Under the pieces are notes generated by a model. That model did not search any database and was not told the DNA's origin. It saw nothing but the letters and a program-made list of their open reading frames with translations. From NCBI GenBank assembly GCA_963969595.1, contig OZ018417.1, positions 4,528,501 to 4,592,500 on the forward strand: DNA of 64,000 nucleotides. Reading direction: 5' to 3'. The DNA comes from Neckera pumila. Lineage: Eukaryota; Streptophyta; Bryopsida; Hypnales; Neckeraceae. Positions 1 through 10,835 of this stretch are shown one piece after another. Both the position numbers and the translations under genes were made by a program. Position 1 is the first letter of the stretch; the number at the start of each line of letters is the position of its first letter.

Positions 1-256
1 CCCCTACCAGCCACAACACTAAATCTGAATTGTAGCGGATTTAGTGTTGTGTTGGACTTCAATGCGCCGCCTCCGCTCCTATCGTCTCCTTCCCTACCTT
101 TAATGTGTTCTAACACTAAATGTAAACCTTTTCAGATTTCAGATTTACCATAGAGCATATTTAGTGTTAGAAATTAGATTTAGTGTTACTTATGATATTT
201 AGTGTCAAGGTTCGTAATTAGTGTTGCCAACACTAAATATCATTTTTAGTGTAGTG
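1..256. mobile_element. CACTA (EnSpm)-type transposon terminus, inside an intron
   Basis: The segment ends at 256 in TTTTTAGTGTAGTG, whose reverse complement begins CACTACACTAAAAA, the classic CACTA terminus. Inside it are about eight copies of AACACTAAAT or its inverse (near 15, 39, 112, 159, 178, 197, 216 and 228). Dense subterminal repeats in both orientations are typical of CACTA elements. The other end lies left of the window, so the target duplication cannot be checked. It sits in the intron just upstream of the first visible starch branching enzyme exon. Confidence 0.7.
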
Positions 257-313
257 AATCTTCATCAGAAGATATTCTCTTTTTCTAATTAAGAGCTTGT
301 TTGCGAGCTGCAG

Positions 314-3300
314 TTCGGCCACCCAGAGTGGATTGACTTCCCTAGACAAGGTAATAACTGGTCATTTGACAAGTGCCGAAGGCGGTGGGACCTCTTGGAA
401 CAGGACCATCTCCGGTACAAGGTATGTTTTGGAAGTGTGCCCTCTGAAGGACCAAAAAGTCCAAATATTGCTCTTGTTTATATTTTGCAGTTTTTAGGGG
501 GTCATATGGGACTTTCTTTGGTCAGTTCTATCTATTTTGATCCAACACATTTAATGTTCTTCACTGACTGTGGGGATATAAACTGTCACCTTTTGAGTTA
601 TATTTTCCACAATATGATCAATCAAAATAGCCATTTTAAAACAGTGAAACTCTTGGTCCTTACGGGTTTTAATCATAATCTTTTTCAGTGGTTGCTGGTG
701 ATGTCGTCAAGTTTGCCATGCTATAGCTTTATTTTGCGTTTTTTACCACACCTTCTGTAGCAAACTATAGATCTCACAGTAGTGTGTGAATGAGGACGTG
801 GGATTTTAGTTTAAAATTCTGGACTTAACCCTTGAAGGACAAAGTAGACCACTTTTTGGCCTCATGAACTTTTAGCAGTTTTGAAGTGTTAAGATGAGGA
901 TTTCTATTTGTTCAAATAATTATTTCGTTGAGCCTGCACATGCTATTTTCTTCACTCAATTTGCTGATCTGAAGATTTTCTTACATGGATTTTATACTGT
1001 TCACAGTATGATCAATCAAAATTAGCAAGTTAAAATCATGAATCTGTCGTCCTTAAAAGGGTTAAACATTGTGGTTGTAGCAGAGAACAAGGTTCTGCAA
1101 AGCTCTGACAATGATATGTTTCTTCTGACAGTTCATGAATGCTTTCAATAGAGCGATGATTGCGCTTGCTGAAGAGTTTCAATTCGTGAGTTCCTCAAAG
1201 CAGTACATCTCCTGTACAAGTGAGACAGAAAAGGTCAGGAATCTCTCTCTTGCTCATCTCCTACAGTTGTGCCTCTATTGCAGTTATCAATATGTTAAAC
1301 ACCATTCATGAACTAACCAACAGATCTAATGTTAAGAAAATTGCTGTTGTATTTAAGTTCTATCAATTTTTTAAATCCATAACATCCATATGCCATCCCA
1401 TATAATATTTAATTCCATTCTGTTAATAGTTAGAATTGAAGGTTTAACTTTCATCCATTTACATCTAACACTTGTGGGAGTTTGAATAGTTTAACCATCC
1501 CCTTTGCATTCGTTGCACGAGTAACTAGCTAATAGCTCATACAGATGTTTTAACTTATAATACGACAACCCTTACGTGAGCTTAATCTTTCATGTCATGT
1601 CATGGGATTTCTTTAGCTATGTCGAAGCAATAATCTCCTTTTAGTCTTTTTTCTTTACTTACCTCATTATTATCCCTAAGGTGCCTAAATGGTCAAGAGT
1701 GTCCATTTTCGCATGTATAAGAGTTGAATTGAATCATTTGGAAGCTTCAAGGGAAAAAGAGAAATAAACCAATAGATTGAAGAAAGCAATAGAAAGAACA
1801 AAACTGTTGTTGAAGTTCCTTTTTTGGCTATGAGCTTCCAAAGTGGATTTTCCATTTCTTAATTCAGGAGTTGAATTACCTGTGGTGTTTGTGTAAAATA
1901 TTGAATTGGTTGCTTTTGCAATTCTTTTGACTTTCTCACTAAACTTGTGTTTGGGTGATTTCTAGCTCATTGTATTCGAAAGAGGAGACTTGATCTTCGT
2001 CTTTAACTTCCATCCAACAAGAACATACTCCGGGTAAGGTGTACACACTGGAATGGGAGATTATGATTATATTGAGTTTAGGAACATTGTGACAATCAAT
2101 GTCCTTGCATGTAAAAGAAGCATTAGAAAAGTACTTTCAGGTTTGTAGGACTTAGGAAGGTGGTCTAGAACCCTTTCACTCTTATTGAACTCCTTACTAT
2201 GCAACTTCTTGAGATATTAGAGAATACAAAGCGTGATAGTGAGTTTCATACTTGGTACATCATTTCCTAGGTTAGAGGATTTGATATTAGAGAAAGTGGT
2301 ACTCTAGAGGGCTGGATGTTTTCTCATTCTACATGCAATTGTATTCTATGCAGGATGAAGGTGGGCTGTGAAATTCCTGGTAAATATCGAATCTGTCTGG
2401 ATAGCGATGCTGGGGAGTTTGGAGGTCACTCCCGGGTAAGCGTTGATTGCCATTCACATTTTGAGCAGGGATAACTGAAGAGTTGATACAAGCAATTAAC
2501 TAGCTTAGGAGTTTGCATTTCAGGTCCATGAGTTATGTGAATGTTGGTTTTGGTTCTTTTGCATGTAACTGAGGATACTAATTGACTTCGTACAGATTGA
2601 TCGCTATCTTAGATTGCCCTTCAGTGGATTAGTGCAGATGAAAAGACGTTTAAAAAAAGCTTATTGTCTTAGTATTCCATTTTCTACGTGCACCGCTTCA
2701 CCCATGTTTCCTATTCCTTTTTCATTTTGCAGGTGGACCACAATGTTGATCACTTTACTAATCCCGAGGGAGAGCCAGGGAAGCCAGAGACTAATTTCAA
2801 CAACCGTCCTCACTCCTTCATGGTTATGTCTCCAAGTCGCAGTTGCCAGGTGAGCAATCTTTCTATTTATTAAAATGGTGAATTCAGTGACATTGACATG
2901 GGTTTAGCCACCTGACCAAAACCTTGGATCTAAAACCCTTTCTAGTTTCTAAAGCCCTTGGAACTTGACCACAATTTTGGCACTTTGAAACATGCCGTTT
3001 GAATTATAATGAAACATCTCTTCGATCTTTGGTCTGTGCTTGACGCAACACTCATTAGACGTTCAAAATTAACCACTGAAGAGTGTTTATTAGCACTTAG
3101 TTTTGAGCTTTTGAGGATTTGTCAGAATCCAAATAGAAGCACTTGAGATATGAAACATCTATATCGTCATGTTGATATTCTTTGCATTGTAAGTTTAAGT
3201 CTTGGAGCTTCCTATTGAACATGGTTTGATACATTAATCCATTTTTATACACTATTTCTTTTGTCGATACCTCACATTCAAGGTAGTAATTCAAAGCTTC

Positions 3301-3338
3301 CTTCATGAGTGCAGGTGTATTACAAAGTACCGGAGTGA
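314..3338 (+). CDS. SBE: Starch branching enzyme (1,4-alpha-glucan branching enzyme), 3' end of gene
   Basis: Six exons encode the last 166 residues: 314-421, 1132-1233, 1966-2033, 2354-2435, 2733-2849 and 3315-3338 (TGA). All introns are GT..AG and phase is kept throughout. The first exon starts [20 protein letters not shown], the hallmark of plant branching enzymes near the end of the GH13 barrel. Later exons give the C-terminal all-beta domain ([42 protein letters not shown]) and the end VYYKVPE. The enzyme makes alpha-1,6 branches in amylopectin in plastids. The N-terminal CBM48 and most of the catalytic barrel are outside the window. Introns of 710 and 732 bp carry transposon fragments. 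The family is certain; class I versus class II cannot be decided from this part. Confidence 0.95.
441..667. mobile_element. Degenerate relative of the TTAA-flanked MITE family
   Basis: The ends CCCTCTGAAGGACC and GGTCCTTACGGG are roughly inverted. The interior shares the stretch ATGATCAATCAAAAT and following bases with the better preserved element at 829-1061. Flanking TTAA is not intact, so boundaries are approximate. It lies in the first SBE intron of the window. Confidence 0.4.
829..1061. mobile_element. TTAA-flanked (piggyBac-like) MITE, 233 bp
   Basis: TTAA occurs at 825-828 and 1062-1065, immediately outside CCCTTGAAGGAC and GTCCTTAAAAGGG, which are imperfect terminal inverted repeats. 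No coding capacity is visible. TTAA duplications with CCC..GGG termini are the piggyBac signature. Similar termini occur at 8454-9379, 35302-35893 and 51103-51325. It lies within the SBE intron 422-1131. Confidence 0.55.
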
Positions 3339-4278
3339 AGTGGAGATGGCCATTGGATCATTGAGGTCTAATTTCTTAATGTATAATACATTTTGCCGTG
3401 TATACTGAGGAATATGAGGGCAGTGAGCTTGGTTTTTGCGAAGAGTATTTATGTGTTGATTGTAAGTGTCTTGATATAACCTTCACTTGTCCTAAAAGCC
3501 TCCAAGTAAGTATTTGGACATTGTTATTACTATTTAATTACTTAAATTATTTGTTGGATCTTGTTGGCAGTTGGAAAAGGATTCCAACATTAGAATAAGT
3601 TCATGCTCTTTTGTAAGAGGATACTAAAAACATGATAGATTGACATAAGGTAATACCATCTAAAAGCAATACTTCTCTAGTCCTCCTACCTCGAAGATGA
3701 AATGACCAACAATTAAATAAAAAATAAAAAGTTGAAAAAAAAATTGAAATTATTTTGAAGAGTTGGAAATCAAATAAATTATTGAATACAATGCCAATTA
3801 TTGAATAAATATAATTGCTTTTTGTATTACTACTAGTGACAAGGAAAGCCCCTAAGAAAATAAAATCTTGTAAAACATTATCTGATCCAAAAAAAAGTAG
3901 ATAGATAGAAAGCTTTGGCAGCTTTCTAAAGTAACTTCCAAAATCCCACCATAGATTCTTCAACTAGCTTCAATCAACAAGTTAATTAAGGTGCCCCAAA
4001 TTCAATTGGATATTGTACTTCAATAATTTGGTCACTTTTAGCATAATATTCTTCATGATTTTCTTTATTGGCCTTGATAAGATATCATTCATATTCTCTA
4101 TGTCATTATTAATGAGACCCACACATTAAGATTTTCTAAGTGAGGCCAATGATGAGAATAACTATGCTTTGTCAGGTTCATTTTTTTTTTTTTTATCACT
4201 AAAATTTCAATAGATCAAGTTTAAATTTTATTGGAATATTGGATTGGCCTTGTTGGCAAGTAGAACTAGCATAGAGTA
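3339..4278. other. Spacer after SBE, AT-rich, no gene seen
   Basis: This holds the 3' UTR of the branching enzyme gene and AT-rich spacer, including a T run near 4182-4193. Open frames here are short and show no family resemblance. Confidence 0.5.
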
Positions 4279-4680
4279 AGGTAGAAGCACCCAATTTGGA
4301 CACTAGTCGTTTTCGGACATCTATAAAACAATCTAAACAAGGCATGTGGGGACCAAAAGTGAATAAGTGCGGTTCCAAGAAGTTGTCACTATCATGATGG
4401 AGGTTCTTCTGTTGGCCAATCACCTATGTATGATCCAAGATAAAAATGTGTCTCTTTGAGAATTTGTGTAACAACTTTGGTGCTAGTCTAATATCCACAA
4501 TAGGTGCATCTAAGGAGTTGTTTTCAAAAATTCATATTATATTCATACAAGCTCAAAAAAATACAAAACCAATTTTCTTGGTTATCTGAACCATTTTTTA
4601 ACACGCATATATCATTTTATTTTGTACCTACTTTTAAGATCTATATATAAAACAAGTGTCCAAATTAGGTGCTTCTACCT
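4279..4680. mobile_element. 402-bp TIR element with TA flanks (Tc1/mariner-like MITE)
   Basis: The left end AGGTAGAAGCACCCAATTTG and right end CAAATTAGGTGCTTCTACCT are near-perfect inverted repeats that continue inward as GGACACT/AGTGTCC. TA flanks both sides (4277-4278 and 4681-4682), fitting a TA target duplication. No open frame resembles a transposase. TA is a weak signature, so the superfamily is tentative; the terminal inverted repeat itself is clear. Confidence 0.55.
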
Positions 4681-4707
4681 TATAAGTAGTCAATTTCTTT
4701 CCACAAT

Positions 4708-4806
4708 TTTATTTAGCTAAAAGAATCTCCAAGATTACTCCAAAAGATGGTCTATTGAAAAGATGGAATTGCCAATACATTCTTAATAGTTCTTGCATCC
4801 GTTCAT
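4708..4806 (-). pseudogene. Duplicated scrap of the neighbouring kinase C-terminus
   Basis: About 100 bp here closely match 5036-5135, the part of the adjacent kinase gene coding for the last helices of the kinase domain (the region around RPSFGEILEILL). The copy is offset by about 330 bp, has several substitutions and lacks the rest of the gene. It looks like the remnant of a partial tandem duplication beside the TIR element at 4279-4680. Confidence 0.6.
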
Positions 4807-4925
4807 GATATACAAAACTACATAAAAATACTTAAAAAACACCACTAGAAGAAACAAAGAGAACTTAGATTAGGAAAATGACCCATGAGAAGACTCTCAA
4901 GGTGAATTGACTACTACTACTTCTC

Positions 4926-6197
4926 CTAGTCACTCCCTTGATCTATGGAGAGCATTCTTATTGGTGGATGCCTAATTCCCATCGCATTTTCTGCCTCCCG
5001 TTTCTTTCTAATGGCATGAAACTTTCTACAGTGTTTTGAATTAGCCAAAAGAATCTCCAATATTTCTCCAAAAGATGGCCTATTAACAAGATTGGATTGC
5101 CAACACATTCTTAATAATTCTTGTATCCATCCAGCAACATACTTTGGTAACTTCGGCCTCTCTCCTCCCAAGACATGATCAAAGTCGTTTTGCCTATAGT
5201 CTTCAAAAGGGAGCTTCCCTGTCAAGATCTCATAACACAACATCCCATAACTATAGACATCAGATTCTTTTGTAAACAACTTAGGCTTGTCGCTGATACT
5301 ATAATCCTTGCATGCTTGCAATATTTCAGGAGCCCTGAAAAACCCTGTTCCAACAACTCCAATGGAGCATTCAAAATCCGCCACAAAACACATCCAACCA
5401 CCTTCATAATTGCCGCAAAGCACATTGGATGCTTTCAGGTCCCGATGAATAATGCCACGATTATGCAACCACTCCATTCCCGCAGCTACATTATACATAA
5501 GTCCTTCCACACTTTGAATGCGCATAAATGGACAACAATTCTCCTTTCTTCTCAACTTGTAACGATCAATTCGGCACCGCAAATCTTCATGCTCCTTCAA
5601 CATCAAGAATGCAAATCGGCCATCTTCCAACAATACTCCACGGCACACAGCACTATGATATCTAAATTTTGGGGCATTCCCACGACTTCTCCATTCCACA
5701 TCGTCCACATAGTTCTGGAGCATGCCATCAGGCCATTGTAGCTGCAATTGTCGCAAGGGAGTCCCCTTCTTGAACACCTTCAAAACCCACTTCGTTCCAA
5801 GTTGCAAGTCATCCTCAATCCATCGGGGCTCATTCCATAGAATCTTTGCATCATAAAGCTTAGCTTGACCACCTTCGGCAAATTTCTGGCCCAAGACCAA
5901 TTCACCAATCCCATCTTTACCAAAGGTTTGGAAAAAAGTGCCCCATTTGGGATGCGACTACAAAGTTTGGAAGACTTCCAGGTTGCTCACTTCCACCACT
6001 TCGTCCGGATCCAACTCAAACTTGGACACTTGGCTCCAATGAGTCTTGGAGTGTTCAATTTGCTCTTCAATAGTTTGTGTGAAAGTTTGACCCTCCAAAG
6101 ACTCCAAAATGGTATGATGATAATTAGATGATGGTGTGGAAGAAGCAAGGATTCCAGACTTAGGTCTACTACTCAAACATGAGTAGGATCCACCCAT
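4926..6197 (-). pseudogene. Serine/threonine-type protein kinase broken by an in-frame TAG
   Basis: One frame runs from ATG at 6197 to the stop at 4926 with a single internal TAG at 5960-5958 (codon 80). Sequence on both sides reads as one protein. The N-terminus MGGSYSC fits N-myristoylation (Gly2, Ser6) plus a palmitoylatable Cys7, suggesting membrane anchoring. The kinase domain follows: glycine-loop-like GQKFAEGGQAKLYD, ATP-binding Lys in WVLKVFKK, catalytic HRDLKASN and a RAPE segment. The DFG motif reads DFE, so the metal-binding loop is altered. A stretch of 19 open codons joins the stop to the kinase domain. TAG could come from a TGG Trp codon by one transition. Either it is a pseudogene, or a shorter kinase starts downstream of the stop, or the copy is polymorphic. 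There is no intron in the frame. Confidence 0.7.
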
Positions 6198-7277
6198 TGT
6201 TGCAACTATATAAGAGCTTCACTCCAAGTCTTGGTGGTAATAGGGGAATACACTTGATTTACACCCTAGTGATGCATCCACTGGCTTCTCCTGTTTCCAC
6301 ACAAGGCAGTACGATTTTAGATAAAGACCATACACATGAAAAAATAACCCAAACTCCAAAGTGGAAGAATAACACTACATTGTGGTTGGCAAGGCATCCC
6401 AAAACTAAAGAACCCTGAATACAAAACAAAATTGGAAATCCACATGAGGCCTTCGGCCATAATCTGGGCCATTCACATCAAAAAAAAGGACACTCAATCT
6501 AACCAAATCTTCCGCAAGAAAGTGCCAACAATATCGACCAGCAAACCATCAACCTGCATTCAAGGTGAAAACCAAAGACATAGTTCTAAAAAGAGGTCCA
6601 ACTTCAACGACCAAGCATAACGAAGAAAGAAGGAGGCGTACGAACTCATTGCTCAACACAAATTCCAAAATGAAAACAAAAACCTAAGTGCTTGAATCGA
6701 GACCAAAGGACCTACTCAATGCCTCCCAGTTGGTTCCAGTAGAAGGCATAAAACACAAACACAGACGAGTCATCAACAGATGCCAAAGCCCTGTTCAAAA
6801 GTATGTTGGTCGGCACACTCAGATACCAACCTATACAATCTCACATACCAAGGATTCAAGGTTCGACAATGACCCATTCAAATAGAGCCAGATCTCACAA
6901 CAGTAGAATCAAGAAAAAACATTACATGTGTCGCTCACAAAATTAACTACATTCAACACAAAAAGTCTACAAATGGGCTCCTCAAAATGCCAAAACTCCT
7001 CACAGTTCACGCACACATTGCGAGATGGACCTGCAACAGGACTCTTCAACAACAAAGAGCTTCAAAAAAATACATCACCAGCAAAAACTCATGGAATCCC
7101 CAAATGGTCGAGATGAACACGAAAGGCATAGTATGAGAAAGAAACGCAAGGAGCACAGTAATAGTACCTCACAGCTCAAGCGATCGGCAGATGCAGCACT
7201 TCCGTGAAAGAAAATCCGGTCGATCTCAGCTTTGCCACATTTAGCATCTCCTCAACCCCTGCAACAGATGAGGACTC
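6198..7277. other. Spacer upstream of the kinase, no gene recognised
   Basis: This segment presumably holds the promoter and 5' UTR of the minus-strand kinase gene. Short plus-strand frames are low-complexity (Lys/Ser/Thr/Gln rich) and resemble no family I know. Confidence 0.4.
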
Positions 7278-8260
7278 TTACCAAATGTTTACAGTAAAGG
7301 CGAAACACAAGTTCAACTGACACTCCCGCAACCAATTGCTAGCCGTGAGTACGATTTCGGGCTTGGAGTCGGGAGGCGTGGATGTCGGAATCATCCAAAA
7401 GAAAATCAAGGAGCGAAGGCTCTGGAAGATCAGGGTTGTCGGTAGAACCAGAGCAAAAGTAAACTCACCAAAAAACGACCCAAATGAAACCGTTAAGACT
7501 AAATCAGCAAAGCGAACCGCTACACGACTCTCTCGAGTTAAAAACAAATTGAGGCAGAAATCGAAAACCAGAGAAAAAAACATCAGTCTCAACCTGGTGC
7601 AGCGGCTCCGTGATCGCGACCGACAACGTCGCACCAACACACTCTCAGTAGCCACGCCCTCGTGAGCATTCAGAGGTAGTGGAGACGCCCTCGGCCGCTC
7701 GGAATGAATACGCACGGTGGTGGTGGTCGAGGGTTTGGAGGCTCCACGATCGAGAGAAGCGCCTTCCTCACCGACTGCCTGCGGATCGTCGCAGCAGTCT
7801 GCTTCTCGACAGCTGCCAAGGCGGCGCTGCACTGCGAGACTCTTCGAAAGCCCTCGACTCTCAAGGAAAGCTCCTCCCGCTTGCTCCACTTCCTCCCGCA
7901 CCCACCGTCGTGAGGAAGATATCCGCTACGGCACTTGCGACTCCGATTCTGAGCTGACGACCTTCAAAGTCTCTCCAAGCAGCGCCCGCAGGCCACGACG
8001 AGCTACCAACGTATATGTGCAAGCAAGTGTGAACATCCCCAGCAAGTGAAAATGGGAGAATCGCAAGCGAGTGCACCACCACGACGAAGCTTTCGATGCA
8101 GAAGAACTGAAGTTTCGCCGAAGAATTGGGAGGGTCGGTGTGTAGTAGACAGACTAAGTCAAATGGAAGAATTTCCGGAGTTCTAATCCTTCAACTGGGA
8201 ACGCGGCTGAAGTTGAGGTCTTGTGAGTTGTGACCCAGCCCTACAAACGAGGTAAAGTAT
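7278..8260. other. GC-rich island of unknown role
   Basis: Base composition shifts clearly to GC-rich with many CpG dinucleotides, in contrast to the AT-rich flanks. Overlapping open frames occur on both strands (longest on the minus strand at 7278-7901), which is what GC-rich noncoding DNA produces. None reads like a conserved domain. A donor-like GAG/GTAAAG lies at about 8250 on the plus strand. It could be the first noncoding exon and promoter of a transcript I cannot resolve. Confidence 0.35.
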
Positions 8261-8453
8261 TCATTGTTAGTGTTAGTGTTCATTAGCTCCTGGGAGATTG
8301 ACATCAGTTGTCAGAATCATCTTCCGTTCATCTTCCTCTGCGCTTTAGCATCTTAATAACTAGTTCTGGACTTCTGGCGTTTTGGTGCGAGGACTCCGAG
8401 GAGGTCTGCTGCCCAAATTTATTTTATATAGTTTCGCATTTAGTGTAGCTTAA

Positions 8454-9379
8454 CCCCTAAAGTTCCATGACTATGTTTTCACCAAAAAGACTCCAAAACT
8501 GCCATTTTTAGTACAAGTACCAAATTTTTGAAAAAAAATAAATTTTGAGACATGTAACCGTAGGATCTTATAGTAAACTAGTTTTAGAAGATGTGGAAAA
8601 AATTTCAAAATTTTCCACCATGCGGATTGGAAGATATTAGCATTTGAATTGGCAAAAATCCTTTTTTTGTCCCTGCAGAAAACAGGGCAGCTGCACTTCA
8701 CAAGGTCACATTCGTATGAAAAAATGTCCAAAATGGTGGTGCATCTTTGAATTCTTTTTCCTAAACAAGTTGGCTACATGCCTAAAAATTTTCAAATCAT
8801 TTGATATTGTACAACATATACAGAAAAAAATAATAAGTAGAAAGAAGTAGAGAATGATCCAAAATACTAAACTGTTAAGAATTTAATTATGGAATTGGAA
8901 GATGTCAATCCCAATGGTTGTAATGCTATAATAAACAACCTACATCCTATGAATTTTTTTTCTTCAAAAAATATTAAAAATTGAGTTAAATAAACAACTT
9001 CGAAGTTTATTTCAGAGTAGAGAATCTATAACTGCCCGCAAAATAAAAAACCTCATAACTTTTGATTCATTGGTCAAAATGGAATGATTCAAAGCTTTCC
9101 ACGTATATATAACTCTAGAAAACCAATTTCAAATTTTTATTTTTGAAAAAAGTGATTTTTTCTGATCTGCCCAGACTGCCCAATTACAAAAAAAAGTAAC
9201 ATATTTGGCCATAACTTTTTACTCCTATTTCCAAATGTCATGAAATTTAGTGCATATGAAAAATACTCCTTGCACCCATCTTCTATTAAAATTTCAGCTT
9301 AAAATATGGAAATCTCTAGTCACACGTACCTACCCAAAAAATTTATGTTGCCCAAAATTGCATGCTGGTCCTTTAGGGG
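8454..9379. mobile_element. 926-bp TTAA-flanked element with CCCCTAAAG termini
   Basis: TTAA at 8450-8453 and 9380-9383 brackets CCCCTAAAG...CTTTAGGGG. The interior is AT-rich and noncoding. The stretch after the left end (CCAAAAAGACTCCAAAACTG and onward) is recognisably similar to the element starting at 27300, so this is a dispersed family and not a chance palindrome. The signature is piggyBac-like and non-autonomous. Confidence 0.6.
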
Positions 9380-9959
9380 TTAAGTGTTTACACCAACATA
9401 TTATTCACCATGATCTCATTAGGCCTTCAATTAAAAGCTTCAATTCATCAATGGATTTGAAGTATTTGTAAAGGGGCATTAAGGGCATCAGAAATGCATA
9501 CCAGAGTAATTTCCAACTTCTCATTTTTCCTACATTGAAACTAACCATCCAAGATCATGAATAGTACAAATGTTTTTTTTTCAAATGCAACAAGAAGTTC
9601 TATGTTTTTAGAATCTTTAATTTGAGAATCTCATTTTATTGTTCTTTGTTGCATCTCTCTTTATCCCTCTTAGTTTTTCTTGAGCAATATAAGGGCATCA
9701 AAGTTCCTTTCTTGGCTTTCTCTCTTGATACACTAAGTGTGATAACATTAGTTCAATGTTTTGCTTCAAATTCTCAACCTTGATGCCCACTATTATAAAC
9801 AACACCTTCAAATAGTAAGGTAACCAATCCATTGTGGTCAAACTTTGAAGTTTACCCTCATGCCATTGCTGAAAGTTTTCAAACTGTTTCCCACTTGAAG
9901 ACAAGTGTGAGAAATAGTGAGAGCAATTGAAATTATATTTTTCAAACAAAGTATAAATT

Positions 9960-10195
9960 TGTTATGGATTTTTGAAGTGATCTGTACAAAAGAGTCAGTA
10001 GACTACCCCATAACCAACAAAAAGTGTATCCAATATGCTCTTCTTAATCACCTAAAGTGGTCACAATAATTTCTAATGTAGAAGGCCATAAAAGTCACTT
10101 CCTACCATGATTTACACTGAAAAAGCAGGTGTTCCTAATAAGGTCACTAATCACTTCATTGGTGTCAAGTTAAACATTGATTGTAACCAAAAAAA
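9960..10195. repeat. Dispersed repeat, copy 1
   Basis: This stretch aligns by eye in direct orientation with 58220-58485. Shared blocks include GGATTTTTGAAGT-like starts, AGACTACC, ATCAACAAAAA(G/A)TGTATCC, AGTGGTCACAAT-like and ACATTGATTGTAACCA. No coding capacity or terminal repeats were identified. The remaining spacer from 9384 to 10835 shows no gene. Confidence 0.5.
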
Positions 10196-10835
10196 CTGTC
10201 ATGGGGTCATTAAGTGTCCACTATGGGTCATGTGGCCACAGTGGGCTGGTCTACCTTCGATGATCAGTATTGACTTGTACATAGAAATAATAGATTTTTG
10301 AATTTGAAATACATTTATTTGATTAAAGATATTTCTAGTACTTATAAGTAAAAAATACAAGATGCATTTCCATTCCATAGAACGTAAGTTGGACGAGCCT
10401 GGTTTGGTAAAATCCACCGTACAAAAAATTGATTTTATGAAGTGAAGGAAAGACAAATTTTGCCCAATAGGACTAAGAAAATAACTTACACACATGCCCC
10501 ATATACCTACCTACCTACCTTTTCTGCCTAATATAGTCGAACATATGAAGACAGCACTGCTTTATACAACGCTCCGGCCACCCAAAACCGTCACCTGCAG
10601 ACATTCAGACACTAATGGTCCCAAATGCCCCAAAACGCATGCCCAATTTTGAACCCTCTCTTTCAAAATCTTCTGTTTTCTCAAGAAAATTCTACTCCCA
10701 ACACTAAGTTACTGTTGCAAGCAACACGTTGTCAACATGGTCAAGAGAAATGGCGCCCAGATCTTCTTTTCGCAAACGGGAACCAAACAGGAGCTTGAGT
10801 AAGATGCGAAACATAATCACAAACTGGCGCAGAGT

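Noticed and set aside
3097..3306. 69-codon minus-strand frame
   Set aside because: It lies within the last SBE intron and resembles nothing.
5175..5741. 188-codon open frame on the plus strand
   Set aside because: It is antisense to the kinase domain, which has recognisable catalytic motifs on the other strand.
7278..7901. 207-codon minus-strand frame and overlapping plus-strand frames
   Set aside because: GC-rich DNA opens frames on both strands; residue content is Arg/Ser biased and no domain is seen.
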